From: Hyphomicrobiales bacterium
Lineage (GTDB): Bacteria > Pseudomonadota > Alphaproteobacteria > Rhizobiales > JAJFHB01
Assembly (NCBI GenBank): GCA_021775755.1
Contig: JAJFHE010000039.1
Coordinates: 1-64,000 of the forward strand
DNA length: 64,000 nucleotides
Reading direction: 5' to 3'
The position numbers and the translations under genes were made by a program. Positions 1 to 7,604 of the stretch are shown one piece after another (position 1 is the first letter of the stretch; each line of letters opens with the position of its first letter). The notes beneath the pieces were generated by a model. The model had not been told where the DNA came from. It was given only the letters and a program-made list of their open reading frames with translations, and made no database searches.

Positions 1-1
1 G

Positions 2-1924
2 CAGGGGCCGCAAGTCGGGAATGTAGTTCGGGCGCCTTCCCGCGCCGACCGCGTTGCGGCGGCGCAGGCCGATGCGTCAAGTCTTGCGGAGTTCATCGAA
101 GGGCAGGCGGACATCCCGCGGGGAACCGTGGAATCCGTCGACAGCCGGGCGCGGCGCGCCACCGCGTTTCTCGCCGCCGACCGCCCGGCCGGCCGCGACG
201 CCGTTGTGCGCTTCGGCCAGCAGTTCGGCCTCTCCCCGGACGAGGCGATCGCGCTCGATGCGCTGGCGCGCGCGGCGCCGGGAGACCCCATTGAAAATCT
301 GAACCTCCTGCGCGGGCAGGCCGGCGGCGGGGCGCTGCAGGAGGCGCTGCGGGACGAGTACCTCAATCTGACGGACCCGGACATCACCCCCGCCGAGCGC
401 AGTGAGATCCTCGGCGGTATCGTACAGCGCTGGGCGAAGTTCGGCGCCGACGCCGATGCGCTGCACGGCGGCACCAAGTCCGGCGACGAGGAGTTGTCGC
501 GTACCGCCCAGCAGCGTGTCGACGCTGTCTTCAGGTCCGCGGAGGGCCTGAGCGCCGAAGAGCAGGCGGAGGTGTTCGACCGGGCGCGGCTCGATGTCGA
601 CGTGTCGCTCGGCCTCACGAGCGTCTTTACCGCGACGCCTGAAAACGCTCTGGAAGTCTCCGCACTGCTCGACACCACGCTTGCCGGCCTTCCCGGCCTG
701 CGCGCCCCGCTCAACGCCTATCTGCAGGAGATCGCCGGCGGTGGCGACCGGGCGGCGGCGCGGCGCGCGCTCGACGCCGCGATCGGGCACAAGCTGCCCG
801 CTCTCATGAAAGATCCCACGGCATCGCCCGAACTGCGCCGGCTGATGGCCCAAGGCGGCGCCCTCGACGAGAACAGCACGGTGGACGACGTTCAGGCGTT
901 CGGCGAGCTGGTGATCGAGAACACGCCGCTCGTCGCCGAAGGCATCTCCGCTTTCGAGGCCGGCATTGCCGCCATTGCCGCCTTCGAGGCGATCCGCGAC
1001 GGCCGCAAGCTCGATGCCCTGCTCGAGACCGGTTCCGCCGTGCTGTCGGCGGCGGGCGCGGTTCCGATCATCTCCACGGCGTTCCGGGGCGGGCGTGGCA
1101 TCGCCCGTCTTGCCCGAAGCCTTTACAGAAGGCTCACCCGCAACGGCGACCTCACCCGGGGCCAACTCAACACCCTGATCGAACTCCTCGGAGACAGCCC
1201 CCGCAACGCCCGCCGTGTGGAAACCGACGCGCGGCTGGATGAGATCGGGGCGGCGCCAAGTGATCGCCCGAGACGCGGTGGCGGGTCGGCAGAGGGGCAG
1301 GACTCGCAAAGCGGCGGTCGGTCACCACGTCGTGAACAAAGTGGGCGAATACCCGGTAATGACCTGAACAACACGGGTGAGTTTCTCGGAACAAGCCGAA
1401 TAGACCCCGACGAAGATGCTATTGACCTCGTTCGCGTGAGTAATGAGTTGTCCGAATTACACACGGTTGCTGCCGCACGAACAGATATTCCCGGGCTGGA
1501 GGGCAGGTCGTTTCAGGGTCTATCACCCGAGCGAAGGAGGGAGGCTGGACAGCTACCGCTACAGCAAGAGTTCGGCACGGACCGACAAATCATTTCACCA
1601 TTCCCTCTAGGTGGGTTCGACAGACATGCTGAAGAGGATGTTTTCAATGCATTGGACCGGGCGATATCGGGCGCCGGTCTGACAGATGCGCAATTGTCTG
1701 GCAGTACGATATCAATCGTCATCTCGAAACCAGAAGGAGTTTGTAACAAGTGCTATGCAGGGCTCGCTGGACTAAGCACATCGGAGCGCATTGGCGTAAT
1801 ACGGCAGTTTAGCGAACGTTACAAAACCCTCACAATTAGAATTAGAGTTGCAGGCGGTGCCGATGCGGTGCCGGGTAAGGCGAATGTACTGGTTGTCAGA
1901 AACGAGGAGTGGATCACGGAATGA
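2..1924 (+). CDS. Polymorphic toxin, C-terminal part, with deaminase-type tip (5' partial)
   Basis: The frame is open from base 2 with no stop, so the N-terminus and any secretion signal lie outside the window; the GTG at 128 is only the first start-like codon inside it. The first ~415 visible residues are Ala/Arg/Glu-rich and look helical. A hydrophobic stretch near 1045-1085 (SAAGAVPIISTAF) belongs to a core segment repeated twice downstream. After 1252 the sequence becomes unique and less GC-rich, as expected for an exchangeable toxin tip. The tip has His-Ala-Glu (1625-1633) and PEGVCNKC (1730-1753), the zinc-binding and catalytic signature of the cytidine deaminase fold used by many bacterial deaminase toxins. 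The stop overlaps the ATG of the next gene (ATGA), the usual toxin-immunity arrangement. Target (DNA, RNA or nucleotide) and delivery system cannot be told from here. Confidence 0.75.
   Translation, partial: QGPQVGNVVRAPSRADRVAAAQADASSLAEFIEGQADIPRGTVESVDSRARRATAFLAADRPAGRDAVVRFGQQFGLSPDEAIALDALARAAPGDPIENLNLLRGQAGGGALQEALRDEYLNLTDPDITPAERSEILGGIVQRWAKFGADADALHGGTKSGDEELSRTAQQRVDAVFRSAEGLSAEEQAEVFDRARLDVDVSLGLTSVFTATPENALEVSALLDTTLAGLPGLRAPLNAYLQEIAGGGDRAAARRALDAAIGHKLPALMKDPTASPELRRLMAQGGALDENSTVDDVQAFGELVIENTPLVAEGISAFEAGIAAIAAFEAIRDGRKLDALLETGSAVLSAAGAVPIISTAFRGGRGIARLARSLYRRLTRNGDLTRGQLNTLIELLGDSPRNARRVETDARLDEIGAAPSDRPRRGGGSAEGQDSQSGGRSPRREQSGRIPGNDLNNTGEFLGTSRIDPDEDAIDLVRVSNELSELHTVAAARTDIPGLEGRSFQGLSPERRREAGQLPLQQEFGTDRQIISPFPLGGFDRHAEEDVFNALDRAISGAGLTDAQLSGSTISIVISKPEGVCNKCYAGLAGLSTSERIGVIRQFSERYKTLTIRIRVAGGADAVPGKANVLVVRNEEWITE
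696..1252 (+). repeat. Core repeat copy A (557 bp)
   Basis: First copy of the toxin core segment, inside the toxin reading frame and immediately before the variable tip. By my count it differs from copy B at about 21 of 557 positions (~96% identity). It encodes the MAQGGALDEN to ARLDEIGA region. The identity ends sharply at 1252, which marks the core-tip junction. Confidence 0.9.
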
Positions 1925-2439
1925 TTTCACAGGAAAAACTAGAGGCCGATCTGGCAACATTGCCACCGGAAAAGAAGATGGAATTGATGCTTTCGACCGC
2001 CGATGGGCTCAGATCCGAGCTAGGTCATCATCGCAACAGTTCAACCGCCGCGGAAACCTTGTTTGCGGCGTTCGATACCGTGGAAGACCACGTCAGGCGT
2101 TGGCTCGGCGGCACCCTTACCGACACGGAGCAAATGATCTACCCGGTGTACAACGATGAAGGTACGGACACATCCGATCACGACGCAATTTACGAAAGAG
2201 CGGGAGGCAACGAAGATGTAAGGGTCATTGGCCACATCCTGAGCACCACGCTTTTGTATGCCACTTCCGAACAGCATGTGCGGGCCGGGAGACGCCACCT
2301 TCCCAATCCGTTCGACGGTCCAATTGGCGATTTCCAGTTATCGGAATGGCTGTTGCGCTACCAAGAGTTTTTGTCTCCTGAGTTCCAGGCAAAGTTCGAC
2401 AGAATCTGGGCCGGCAAGCTCCGCGACCTGCAAGTCTAG
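1921..2439 (+). CDS. Putative immunity protein 1 (deaminase toxin partner)
   Basis: 172 aa, family not recognised. I chose the ATG at 1921 because it overlaps the toxin stop as ATGA; a GTG at 1909 would lengthen it by four residues. The protein is acidic and soluble with no signal peptide or membrane segment, as expected of a cytoplasmic immunity protein. It is clearly related to the next gene: both begin MI(S/T)Q, both have an HVRRW/HIRRW motif near residue 58, and both continue with a YP/CP-x-YN segment. Its role as immunity protein is inferred from position, overlap and paralogy. Base composition is more AT-rich than the housekeeping genes further on. Confidence 0.65.
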   Translation: MISQEKLEADLATLPPEKKMELMLSTADGLRSELGHHRNSSTAAETLFAAFDTVEDHVRRWLGGTLTDTEQMIYPVYNDEGTDTSDHDAIYERAGGNEDVRVIGHILSTTLLYATSEQHVRAGRRHLPNPFDGPIGDFQLSEWLLRYQEFLSPEFQAKFDRIWAGKLRDLQV

Positions 2440-2474
2440 GGGCACGATGCGAGGTGTGGCAGGTGGATTGAGGA

Positions 2475-2990
2475 ATGATCACTCAACAGGAAATGGAGCG
2501 TGACCTCTCGTCCCTGATGGCGGAAGCAAAGGTCGACCTCATGCTGCAGCTCGCTGTCGCGATACATGCGATATTGCAACGGCGCCGAAAGGCAAGCGCG
2601 GCAACAAAGCACTTGTTCAAGGTCAACGGCAGCGCGATTGAACATATACGCCGCTGGCAGCGCGGTGAAATTATAGACGGCGATGAACTCATCTGTCCGG
2701 CATACAACCCCGATGGAACCAGTCTTGTCGATCAAATCAGCCTCGATCCGGACAATAAGGAGCCGGAAGCGGTCAGCTATCTTCTTTCGGGGGCAATTGT
2801 GTCCGCAGGATACATACAGTTTGAAAGAAACGGAGTGACCAGCCTGCCTCCGATTTATGATGGTGAAATTCGAGATGAGGATCTGGCGGAAAGGCTCGAA
2901 TGGTACTACGCGATGCTCGGCTACAACCTTAAACGCACTTTCGAAGAAGTTTGGGCGTCACAGGTGCGCGGTTACCGCGACACCAGTTGA
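2475..2990 (+). CDS. Putative orphan immunity protein, paralogue of immunity 1
   Basis: 171 aa, starting at ATG 2475 just after an AGGA element. It aligns end to end with the preceding gene (MITQQEMERDL versus MISQEKLEADL; IEHIRRWQRGE versus VEDHVRRWLGG) but is well diverged. No toxin precedes it directly, so it looks like an immunity gene kept after its toxin tip was lost or exchanged. It could protect against variants of the deaminase toxin made by neighbouring strains. Function is inferred from homology to its neighbour only. Confidence 0.6.
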   Translation: MITQQEMERDLSSLMAEAKVDLMLQLAVAIHAILQRRRKASAATKHLFKVNGSAIEHIRRWQRGEIIDGDELICPAYNPDGTSLVDQISLDPDNKEPEAVSYLLSGAIVSAGYIQFERNGVTSLPPIYDGEIRDEDLAERLEWYYAMLGYNLKRTFEEVWASQVRGYRDTS

Positions 2991-3044
2991 ACTGCATTCG
3001 GGAATTAAGGAGACGCAACCAAACTAGCCACTGCCTTTGGCTTC

Positions 3045-3601
3045 GGCCTGCGCGCATCGCTCAACGCCTATCTGAACGAGATCGCCGGCGGCGGCGACCG
3101 GGCGGCGGCGCGGCGCGCGCTCGACGCCGCGATCGGGCACAAGCTGCCCGCCCTCCTGAAAGATCCCACGGCATCGCCCCAACTGCGCCGGCTGATGGCC
3201 CAAGGCGGCGCCCTCGACGAGAACAGCACGGTGGACGACGTTCAGGCGTTCGGCGAACTGGTGATCGAGAACACGCCGCTCGTCGCCGAAGGCATCTCCG
3301 CCTACGAGGCCGGCATTGCCGCCATTGCCGCCTTCCAGGCGATCCGCGACGGCCGCAAGCTCGATGCCCTGCTCGAGACCGGCTCCGCCGTGCTGTCGGC
3401 GGCGGGTGCCGTTCCGATTATCTCCACGGCGTTCCGGGGCGGGCGCGGCATCGCCCGTCTTGCCCGAAGCCTTTACAGAAAGCTCACCCGCGACGGCGAC
3501 CTCACCCGCGGCCAGCTCAACACCCTGATCGAGCTCCTCGGCGACAGCCCCCGCAACGCCCGCCGCGTGGAAACCGACGCGCGGCTGGATGAGATCGGGG
3601 C
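3045..3601 (+). repeat. Core repeat copy B (557 bp)
   Basis: Second copy of the toxin core segment, same length as copy A and in frame with the second tip. Its left edge falls inside a coding segment, so it carries no start codon. Downstream of 3601 the sequence differs completely from copy A. Confidence 0.9.
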
Positions 3602-4187
3602 GCGAACTCGACGTGCCGAGGATGCCGGCCCCGTCACCGAAACCACTGTGCCCGGGCCGACCGGCTTCGCAGACATTGTCGGCAGGCCGCTTGCAGCGAG
3701 ACGCCGGGCCGTCAACGATGCGGAGGTCTCAACGATGTTCACAGCGTCAACACGCGTCGACGCACAAACCGTGAATGATCGCTTCATAGAAGAACTAATT
3801 GCAAAGAGAAAGGTGGACAAAGTCAGCGGTCCGCCTCCACACCCACCATACGATGTTGACGCCGGTACATTCGAGGCCGAGGTCGGGGCAACGCCTTTAC
3901 AACTCGTACGGGTTACGTGTCCGGACGGACAAGCACCCGGCAAATGGCTGATGACACTTGAAACGTTCGAAAGGTTGCAGAGCAACCCCGCGATAGTCAG
4001 ACGCGCCTTCGCTTTACCCGACGCAGCTACACAGCATACGATTGTGACAGTGCCGTCCGGTACGAGTGTGCGGGTTGGGATTGCAGGAGCACATGAAACG
4101 TGGGGAGAAGGTGGAGCTTTGCAAATAGAATTGCTGGAAAATATCAATACATCGAACTTCGGACCGTTGGAGGAAATTCTGCCATGA
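3195..4187 (+). CDS. Orphan toxin core plus second tip, possibly TNT-like
   Basis: The frame is open from 3009 but holds no ATG, GTG or TTG until ATG 3195, inside the core repeat. It is therefore a displaced 3' module rather than a full toxin. Residues 1-136 repeat the core. The rest is a new tip ending in a segment with RAFALPD, a TVPSGTSVRVGIAG strand and WGEGGALQIEL. The layout of ALP, a beta-rich stretch and a Gly-Gly-x-x-Gln motif resembles the end of the tuberculosis necrotizing toxin (TNT) NAD glycohydrolase fold; this is inference from memory of the family, not a search. The stop overlaps the next ATG (ATGA). Recombination through the core repeat could place this tip on the full-length toxin upstream. 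Confidence 0.6.
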   Translation: MAQGGALDENSTVDDVQAFGELVIENTPLVAEGISAYEAGIAAIAAFQAIRDGRKLDALLETGSAVLSAAGAVPIISTAFRGGRGIARLARSLYRKLTRDGDLTRGQLNTLIELLGDSPRNARRVETDARLDEIGARTRRAEDAGPVTETTVPGPTGFADIVGRPLAARRRAVNDAEVSTMFTASTRVDAQTVNDRFIEELIAKRKVDKVSGPPPHPPYDVDAGTFEAEVGATPLQLVRVTCPDGQAPGKWLMTLETFERLQSNPAIVRRAFALPDAATQHTIVTVPSGTSVRVGIAGAHETWGEGGALQIELLENINTSNFGPLEEILP

Positions 4188-4555
4188 AACGCACGGAATA
4201 TCGCTTCGGCGTAAACGACATCCAGCCGTTTGGGAAGACTGTTACCTTTGAGCGGCCTGTATTGGGCACGGTTGTAGTGGAGGACAGGTTCCTCGTCCTG
4301 TTCGACTATATGCACGACCGAGAAGGGCGTGGCCGCAACATCAAAGCTTATGATCGTCACGGCAAATTGTTGTGGGAGATCGAGCCGTCGGGCGGTTTCG
4401 ACACGATGAAGAATGGAACAAGAGTGCCAGAGCCATACGTCGCACTTTCCATAGGAGGCGATGACGGTCCCATCAGGGCGCATACGTTTAACGGCGATGT
4501 TTTCGATGTGGATCTCGATACCGGTGAACGCAGCAACTTCCGGTGGCTGAAGTAG
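4184..4555 (+). CDS. Putative immunity protein for second tip
   Basis: 123 aa, ATG overlapping the stop of the orphan tip as ATGA. Predicted soluble and rich in beta-strand-like segments, with a central motif GRGRN-KAYD-HGKLLWEIEP. A paralogue of exactly the same length lies at 4782-5153. Pairing with a toxin tip and the translational overlap suggest an immunity protein. I do not recognise the family. Confidence 0.6.
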   Translation: MKRTEYRFGVNDIQPFGKTVTFERPVLGTVVVEDRFLVLFDYMHDREGRGRNIKAYDRHGKLLWEIEPSGGFDTMKNGTRVPEPYVALSIGGDDGPIRAHTFNGDVFDVDLDTGERSNFRWLK

Positions 4556-4785
4556 ACGCTCAAATTGCGGCGATAGTAACCGGAATTTCGGGAACGCCAC
4601 ACCTAGTCGGAGTTCAGCGGACTCCATACCTAATCCGCAATTATGTGTTTCAGGTGATGCACCGTTACGCGATCGGCATTGCACGGGAGAACGACGAGTG
4701 GGGGCGCGGTGGCGCCATACAAATTCAGTTGTATCAAGGACATAACGCGAGATGGTTCTCCAAACCTGAGAGGATAGGTCAATGA
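4543..4785 (+). pseudogene. Remnant of a related toxin tip
   Basis: 80-codon frame opening with GTG 4543 inside the end of the preceding immunity gene. Its last ~35 codons (IGIARENDEWGRGGAIQIQL and following) match the last part of the tip at 3195-4187 (VGIAGAHETWGEGGALQIEL), so it is the 3' end of another tip of that family with its core and N-terminal half missing. The stop overlaps the following immunity ATG (ATGA), so the original toxin-immunity junction is preserved. Confidence 0.6.
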
Positions 4786-5153
4786 AGTTTCTTGATTTCG
4801 TCGATGACAACGAGTCCGTGCATTCATTTCAGGCGCTTGGGCGCACCTTCACGTTCAAAAAACCTGCACTCTATGCAGCGATTCTAAAGGACAGAGTGAT
4901 CGTTCTGTTCGAAACGTACCTGAACGGCGATGACGGTCGAGGACGCAATGTTGCAGCATATGACAGCCATGGGAAGCTAATCTGGGAAATTGAGCCCACA
5001 GGCGCGCGTGGGCCCAATGGCAATCCGGAACCATTCGATCCTTTGTACCTCGACGAAGCGAATGGCGATGTCAAAGTTTTTGCGGGGCCCGGTTACGTGT
5101 ACGAAATAGTCTCCGATACCGGCAAATTGTTTAACATGAAATACATCAAGTAG
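4782..5153 (+). CDS. Putative immunity protein, paralogue of 4184-4555
   Basis: 123 aa, ATG overlapping the stop of the tip remnant. Shares the central DGRGRNVAAYDSHGKLIWEI motif and overall length with the immunity gene at 4184, but the N-terminus and the loop after the motif differ. Such differences would be expected if each protein recognises its own tip variant. Its cognate toxin is now only a fragment, so it is best called an orphan immunity gene. Confidence 0.55.
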   Translation: MKFLDFVDDNESVHSFQALGRTFTFKKPALYAAILKDRVIVLFETYLNGDDGRGRNVAAYDSHGKLIWEIEPTGARGPNGNPEPFDPLYLDEANGDVKVFAGPGYVYEIVSDTGKLFNMKYIK

Positions 5154-5257
5154 ACCGGCGCGTATCGCAGGCACGGGCGTCAGCGTCCCATATGAAGCTC
5201 GTTTAGTAGCCGATCAAACACATCCTCTGGTGAGCCCGGGTTAAGCCAGTCGGGCTT

Positions 5258-5610
5258 GCCGGCGGCGGCGACCGGGCGGCGGCGCGGCGCGCGCTCGACG
5301 CCACGATCGGGCACAAGCTGCCCGCACTCCCGAAAGATCCCACGGCATCGCCCGAACTTCGCCGGCTGATGGCCCAAGGCGGCGCCCTCGACGAGAACAG
5401 CACGGTGGACGACGTTCAGGCGTTCGGCGAGCTGGTGATCGAGAACACACCGCTCGTCGCCGAAGGCATCTCCGCCTACGAGGCCGGCATTGCCGCCATT
5501 GCCGCCTTCGAGGCGATCCGCGACGGCCGCAAGCTCGATGCCCTGCTCGAGACCGGCTCCGCCGTGCTGTCGGCGGCGGGCGCCGTTCCGATCATCTCCA
5601 CGGCGTTCCG
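5258..5610 (+). repeat. Core repeat copy C (353 bp, truncated)
   Basis: Matches positions 734-1086 of copy A with about 11 mismatches (~97%). It lacks the first 38 bp and the last 166 bp of the repeat. The right break is exactly where the inverted-repeat element begins. Confidence 0.9.
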
Positions 5611-5635
5611 CAAATTCGGGAGACACTATACTTAA
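5258..5635 (+). pseudogene. Third toxin core fragment, no start and no tip
   Basis: Reading frame of core copy C. It opens after a TGA at 5231, has no start codon before ATG 5369, and ends at a TAA inside the adjacent inverted repeat after a short junk tail (KFGRHYT). No tip or immunity gene follows. It is most simply an earlier cassette whose tip was deleted or replaced when the inverted-repeat element arrived. Confidence 0.7.
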
Positions 5636-5768
5636 TTCGCAGCACTCTACTTCAGTTCAGTTTTTGCCACGTGGCACACAGTTCGTACGCGTGGGGACAC
5701 AGAGACGGTCGCACACGTTTTTGAATTAAGTATTGTGTCCCCGTAATTTCTTGTGTCCCCGTAATTTC
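5612..5768. mobile_element. Small inverted-repeat element, RAYT/REP-like ends
   Basis: Left end 5612-5637 (AAATTCGGGAGACACTATAC then TTAATT) and right end 5724-5749 are near-perfect inverted repeats: apart from one inserted base, nearly every position pairs. The last 18 bases of the right end recur in tandem at 5751-5768. The interior (~86 bp) has no reading frame but does contain a GGGGACAC copy and a TGCCACGTGGCA palindrome. GGGGACAC..ACTTAATT sequences are familiar flanks of REP-associated Y1 transposase genes, so this is probably a non-autonomous or internally deleted copy. The family assignment is inference. Confidence 0.6.
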
Positions 5769-5801
5769 CCGGCACGGTGCCAGGCCGCGCGCAGGGCACA
5801 C

Positions 5802-5828
5802 AAAAATGGGGCCGCGCGTGGCGGCCCC
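5802..5828 (-). terminator. Intrinsic terminator of the lytic transglycosylase gene
   Basis: Perfect 8-bp stem GGGGCCGC/GCGGCCCC (5808-5815 with 5821-5828), 5-nt loop. On the minus strand it is followed by ATTTTTG. It lies 26 bp beyond the stop of the leftward gene. Confidence 0.8.
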
Positions 5829-5853
5829 GGTCTTCGTTCATAAGGTGGCAGGA

Positions 5854-6444
5854 TCAACTGCCCTGATAGCCGCGCGCCATGTGGCTGCGCACGCGGCGCA
5901 CATAGTTGCGCGTCACGGCGATGCGGTTCCAGCGCCACATGTTGCCGGGGCCGGCATTGTAGCAGCCGATGGTGGCGCCGACATCGCCGTTGGCTTTGCC
6001 GTAGCACCAGTTCAGATAGGCAAGGCCGACGCGCAGATTGTTGCGCGGCACCGACAGGTAGCGCACGAGCTGGCTGCCCGACAGGCCGGCGACGCCGCCG
6101 AGCCCGGTCTGGCGCGCGATCGAGCGCGCGGTGGCGGGCAGGATCTGCATGAGGCCGACTTCGCCGCGGCTGCCGCGCACGCCGGCGCGGTATCCGCTTT
6201 CATTGGTGATCACCGCATCGACAAGGGACAGCGGCAGACGCCCCGGTTTTGCGGAACGCACCAGCGGCATGAGGCTGGCGCGCCGGCCGGCAACGCCGCC
6301 GCGCGCCGCCTGTGTGCGGGCGGTTGCGCCGGCCCGGGCCGAACTGGCGGCCTGCATATCGGATCCGGTAATGACCGCTTCGGCATGGGCGGGGATGAAA
6401 CCCGCCAGCAAAAGCACGGCAGCGGCAGCGATAACTCGCTTCAT
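5854..6444 (-). CDS. Lytic transglycosylase, SLT domain
   Basis: 196 aa exported protein that would cleave the glycan strands of peptidoglycan in the periplasm. Residues 1-22 form a signal peptide ending at AHA. The SLT domain follows from about residue 70: catalytic Glu in ITNESGY, then GEVGLMQILPATA, and CYNAGPG near the end, all in the usual order. It is a short, stand-alone SLT protein, of the kind often found with secretion systems or as a housekeeping enzyme. It is monocistronic, with its own terminator downstream and the AIM24-family gene divergent upstream. Confidence 0.85.
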   Translation of the reverse strand: MKRVIAAAAVLLLAGFIPAHAEAVITGSDMQAASSARAGATARTQAARGGVAGRRASLMPLVRSAKPGRLPLSLVDAVITNESGYRAGVRGSRGEVGLMQILPATARSIARQTGLGGVAGLSGSQLVRYLSVPRNNLRVGLAYLNWCYGKANGDVGATIGCYNAGPGNMWRWNRIAVTRNYVRRVRSHMARGYQGS

Positions 6445-6749
6445 TCGAGTATTCCTTCAGATGTTGATGGGAACTGGCGGCGGGCCTTGTTGAGTTCCCT
6501 GCGTTTCGGCCCGGGCGCCATGGCCGCTGACACGCGGCTCTGGAAGACGCCTTGGTGATCCTGAAATCGGGCAATATTGCGGCGCAATATCGATTATGTT
6601 GCGATGCAATATGACACTAAAGTCGCACGGCTTCAGGCGCTGCGTTGCCGCCCTGTGGATGCCAGACTTGGAAAACCGCCGGGAACGCTGTTAGCTGTGG
6701 CGTTCACGAGACGATTCCCGGCCCGCCACAATCAGCGAGGAGACTTTCC
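6445..6749. other. 305-bp divergent intergenic region
   Basis: Lies between the leftward transglycosylase and the rightward AIM24-family gene and must hold both promoters. No convincing gene is present. The only structure I see is the GCAATAT repeat cluster annotated separately, and a ribosome binding site (GAGGAGA near 6737) for the rightward gene. Confidence 0.6.
6571..6612. promoter_or_regulatory. Cluster of three GCAATAT repeats
   Basis: GCAATAT occurs at 6571, 6584 and 6606. The first copy is part of the palindrome GCAATATTGC and the third follows TTGCGAT. The cluster sits in the AT-rich middle of a divergent promoter region, so it may be a regulator binding site; the regulator is unknown. 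Confidence 0.35.
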
Positions 6750-7604
6750 ATGGCGATATTCGGATCGGTGCCAAACGTTCCCTCAGCGCGCCACGAGCGC
6801 TCAAGTCAGGTTGCCGACGATGTCGATTTCGAGATCAAGGGCACGGAGATGCAGTTCGTGGAAATCGAACTGGACCCGGGCGAGAGCGCGGTGGCGGAAG
6901 CGGGCTCGATGATGTTCAAGCATTCCGGCGTCACCATGGAAACCGTGTTCGGCGACGGGTCGCAGGCGCAGACCGGCGGCTTCTTCGACAAGATCGTCGG
7001 CGCCGGCAAACGCCTCATAGTCGGCGAAAGCCTGTTCATCACGGTGTTCACCCACGAGGGCGAGGGCAAGGCCCGCGTCGGTTTCGCATCGCCCTATCCC
7101 GGCCATATCCTGGCGATCAAGCTGACCGAGGTCGGCGGCCGCCTGATCTGCCAGAAAGATGCCTTTCTGTGCGCCGCGCGCGGTGTCTCCATCGGTATCT
7201 ACTTTCAGCAGAAAATCCTCACCGGCCTGTTCGGCGGCGAAGGCTTCATCATGCAGTCGCTTGAAGGCGATGGCTGGGTGTTCGTGCATGTCGGCGGTAC
7301 GGTTGTAGAGCGCGAGCTCGGCGCCGGCGAGGAACTGCATGTCGACACAGGCTGCGTCGCGGCGATGACCGCAACGGTGGATTTCGATCTCGTCAAGGCC
7401 GGCTCCATCAAGTCGATGATCTTCGGCGGCGAGGGCGTGTTTTTCGCAAAACTAACCGGACCCGGCAAAGTGTGGATCCAGAGCCTGCCGTTCTCGCGGC
7501 TCGCCGGGCGCATCCATGCGGCCATGCCGCAAGCCGGCGGGCGCCACGTCGGCGAGGGGTCGGTGCTTGGCGGCATTGGCGATCTTCTCGACGGCGATGG
7601 TTAG
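6750..7604 (+). CDS. AIM24 / TIGR00266 family protein
   Basis: 284 aa. ATG 6750 follows GAGGAGA at good spacing. The sequence DDVDFEIKGTEMQFVEIELDPGESAVAEAGSM is typical of the AIM24/TIGR00266 family of beta-barrel-like proteins, and the later GEGVFFAKLTGPGKVWIQSLPFSRLA segment is the conserved C-terminal block. The bacterial role is unknown; a mitochondrial relative (AIM24) affects cristae organisation. No signal peptide or membrane segment is present. Monocistronic. Confidence 0.85.
   Translation: MAIFGSVPNVPSARHERSSQVADDVDFEIKGTEMQFVEIELDPGESAVAEAGSMMFKHSGVTMETVFGDGSQAQTGGFFDKIVGAGKRLIVGESLFITVFTHEGEGKARVGFASPYPGHILAIKLTEVGGRLICQKDAFLCAARGVSIGIYFQQKILTGLFGGEGFIMQSLEGDGWVFVHVGGTVVERELGAGEELHVDTGCVAAMTATVDFDLVKAGSIKSMIFGGEGVFFAKLTGPGKVWIQSLPFSRLAGRIHAAMPQAGGRHVGEGSVLGGIGDLLDGDG

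Noticed and set aside
77-1309. Long minus-strand frame of about 410 codons under the toxin gene
   Set aside because: It mirrors the toxin frame in high-GC DNA, recurs antisense to each core copy, and has no family motif or ribosome site.
3473-4810. 445-codon minus-strand frame across the second tip and immunity genes
   Set aside because: Its codons are the complement of the plus-strand tip and immunity genes, which show paralogy and ATGA junctions; the antisense frame shows none.
5180-5257. Protein-like antisense stretch (KPDWLNPGSPEDVFDRLLNE) before core copy C
   Set aside because: Only about 25 codons, without start, domain or conservation that I can test; could be a relic but is too short to call.
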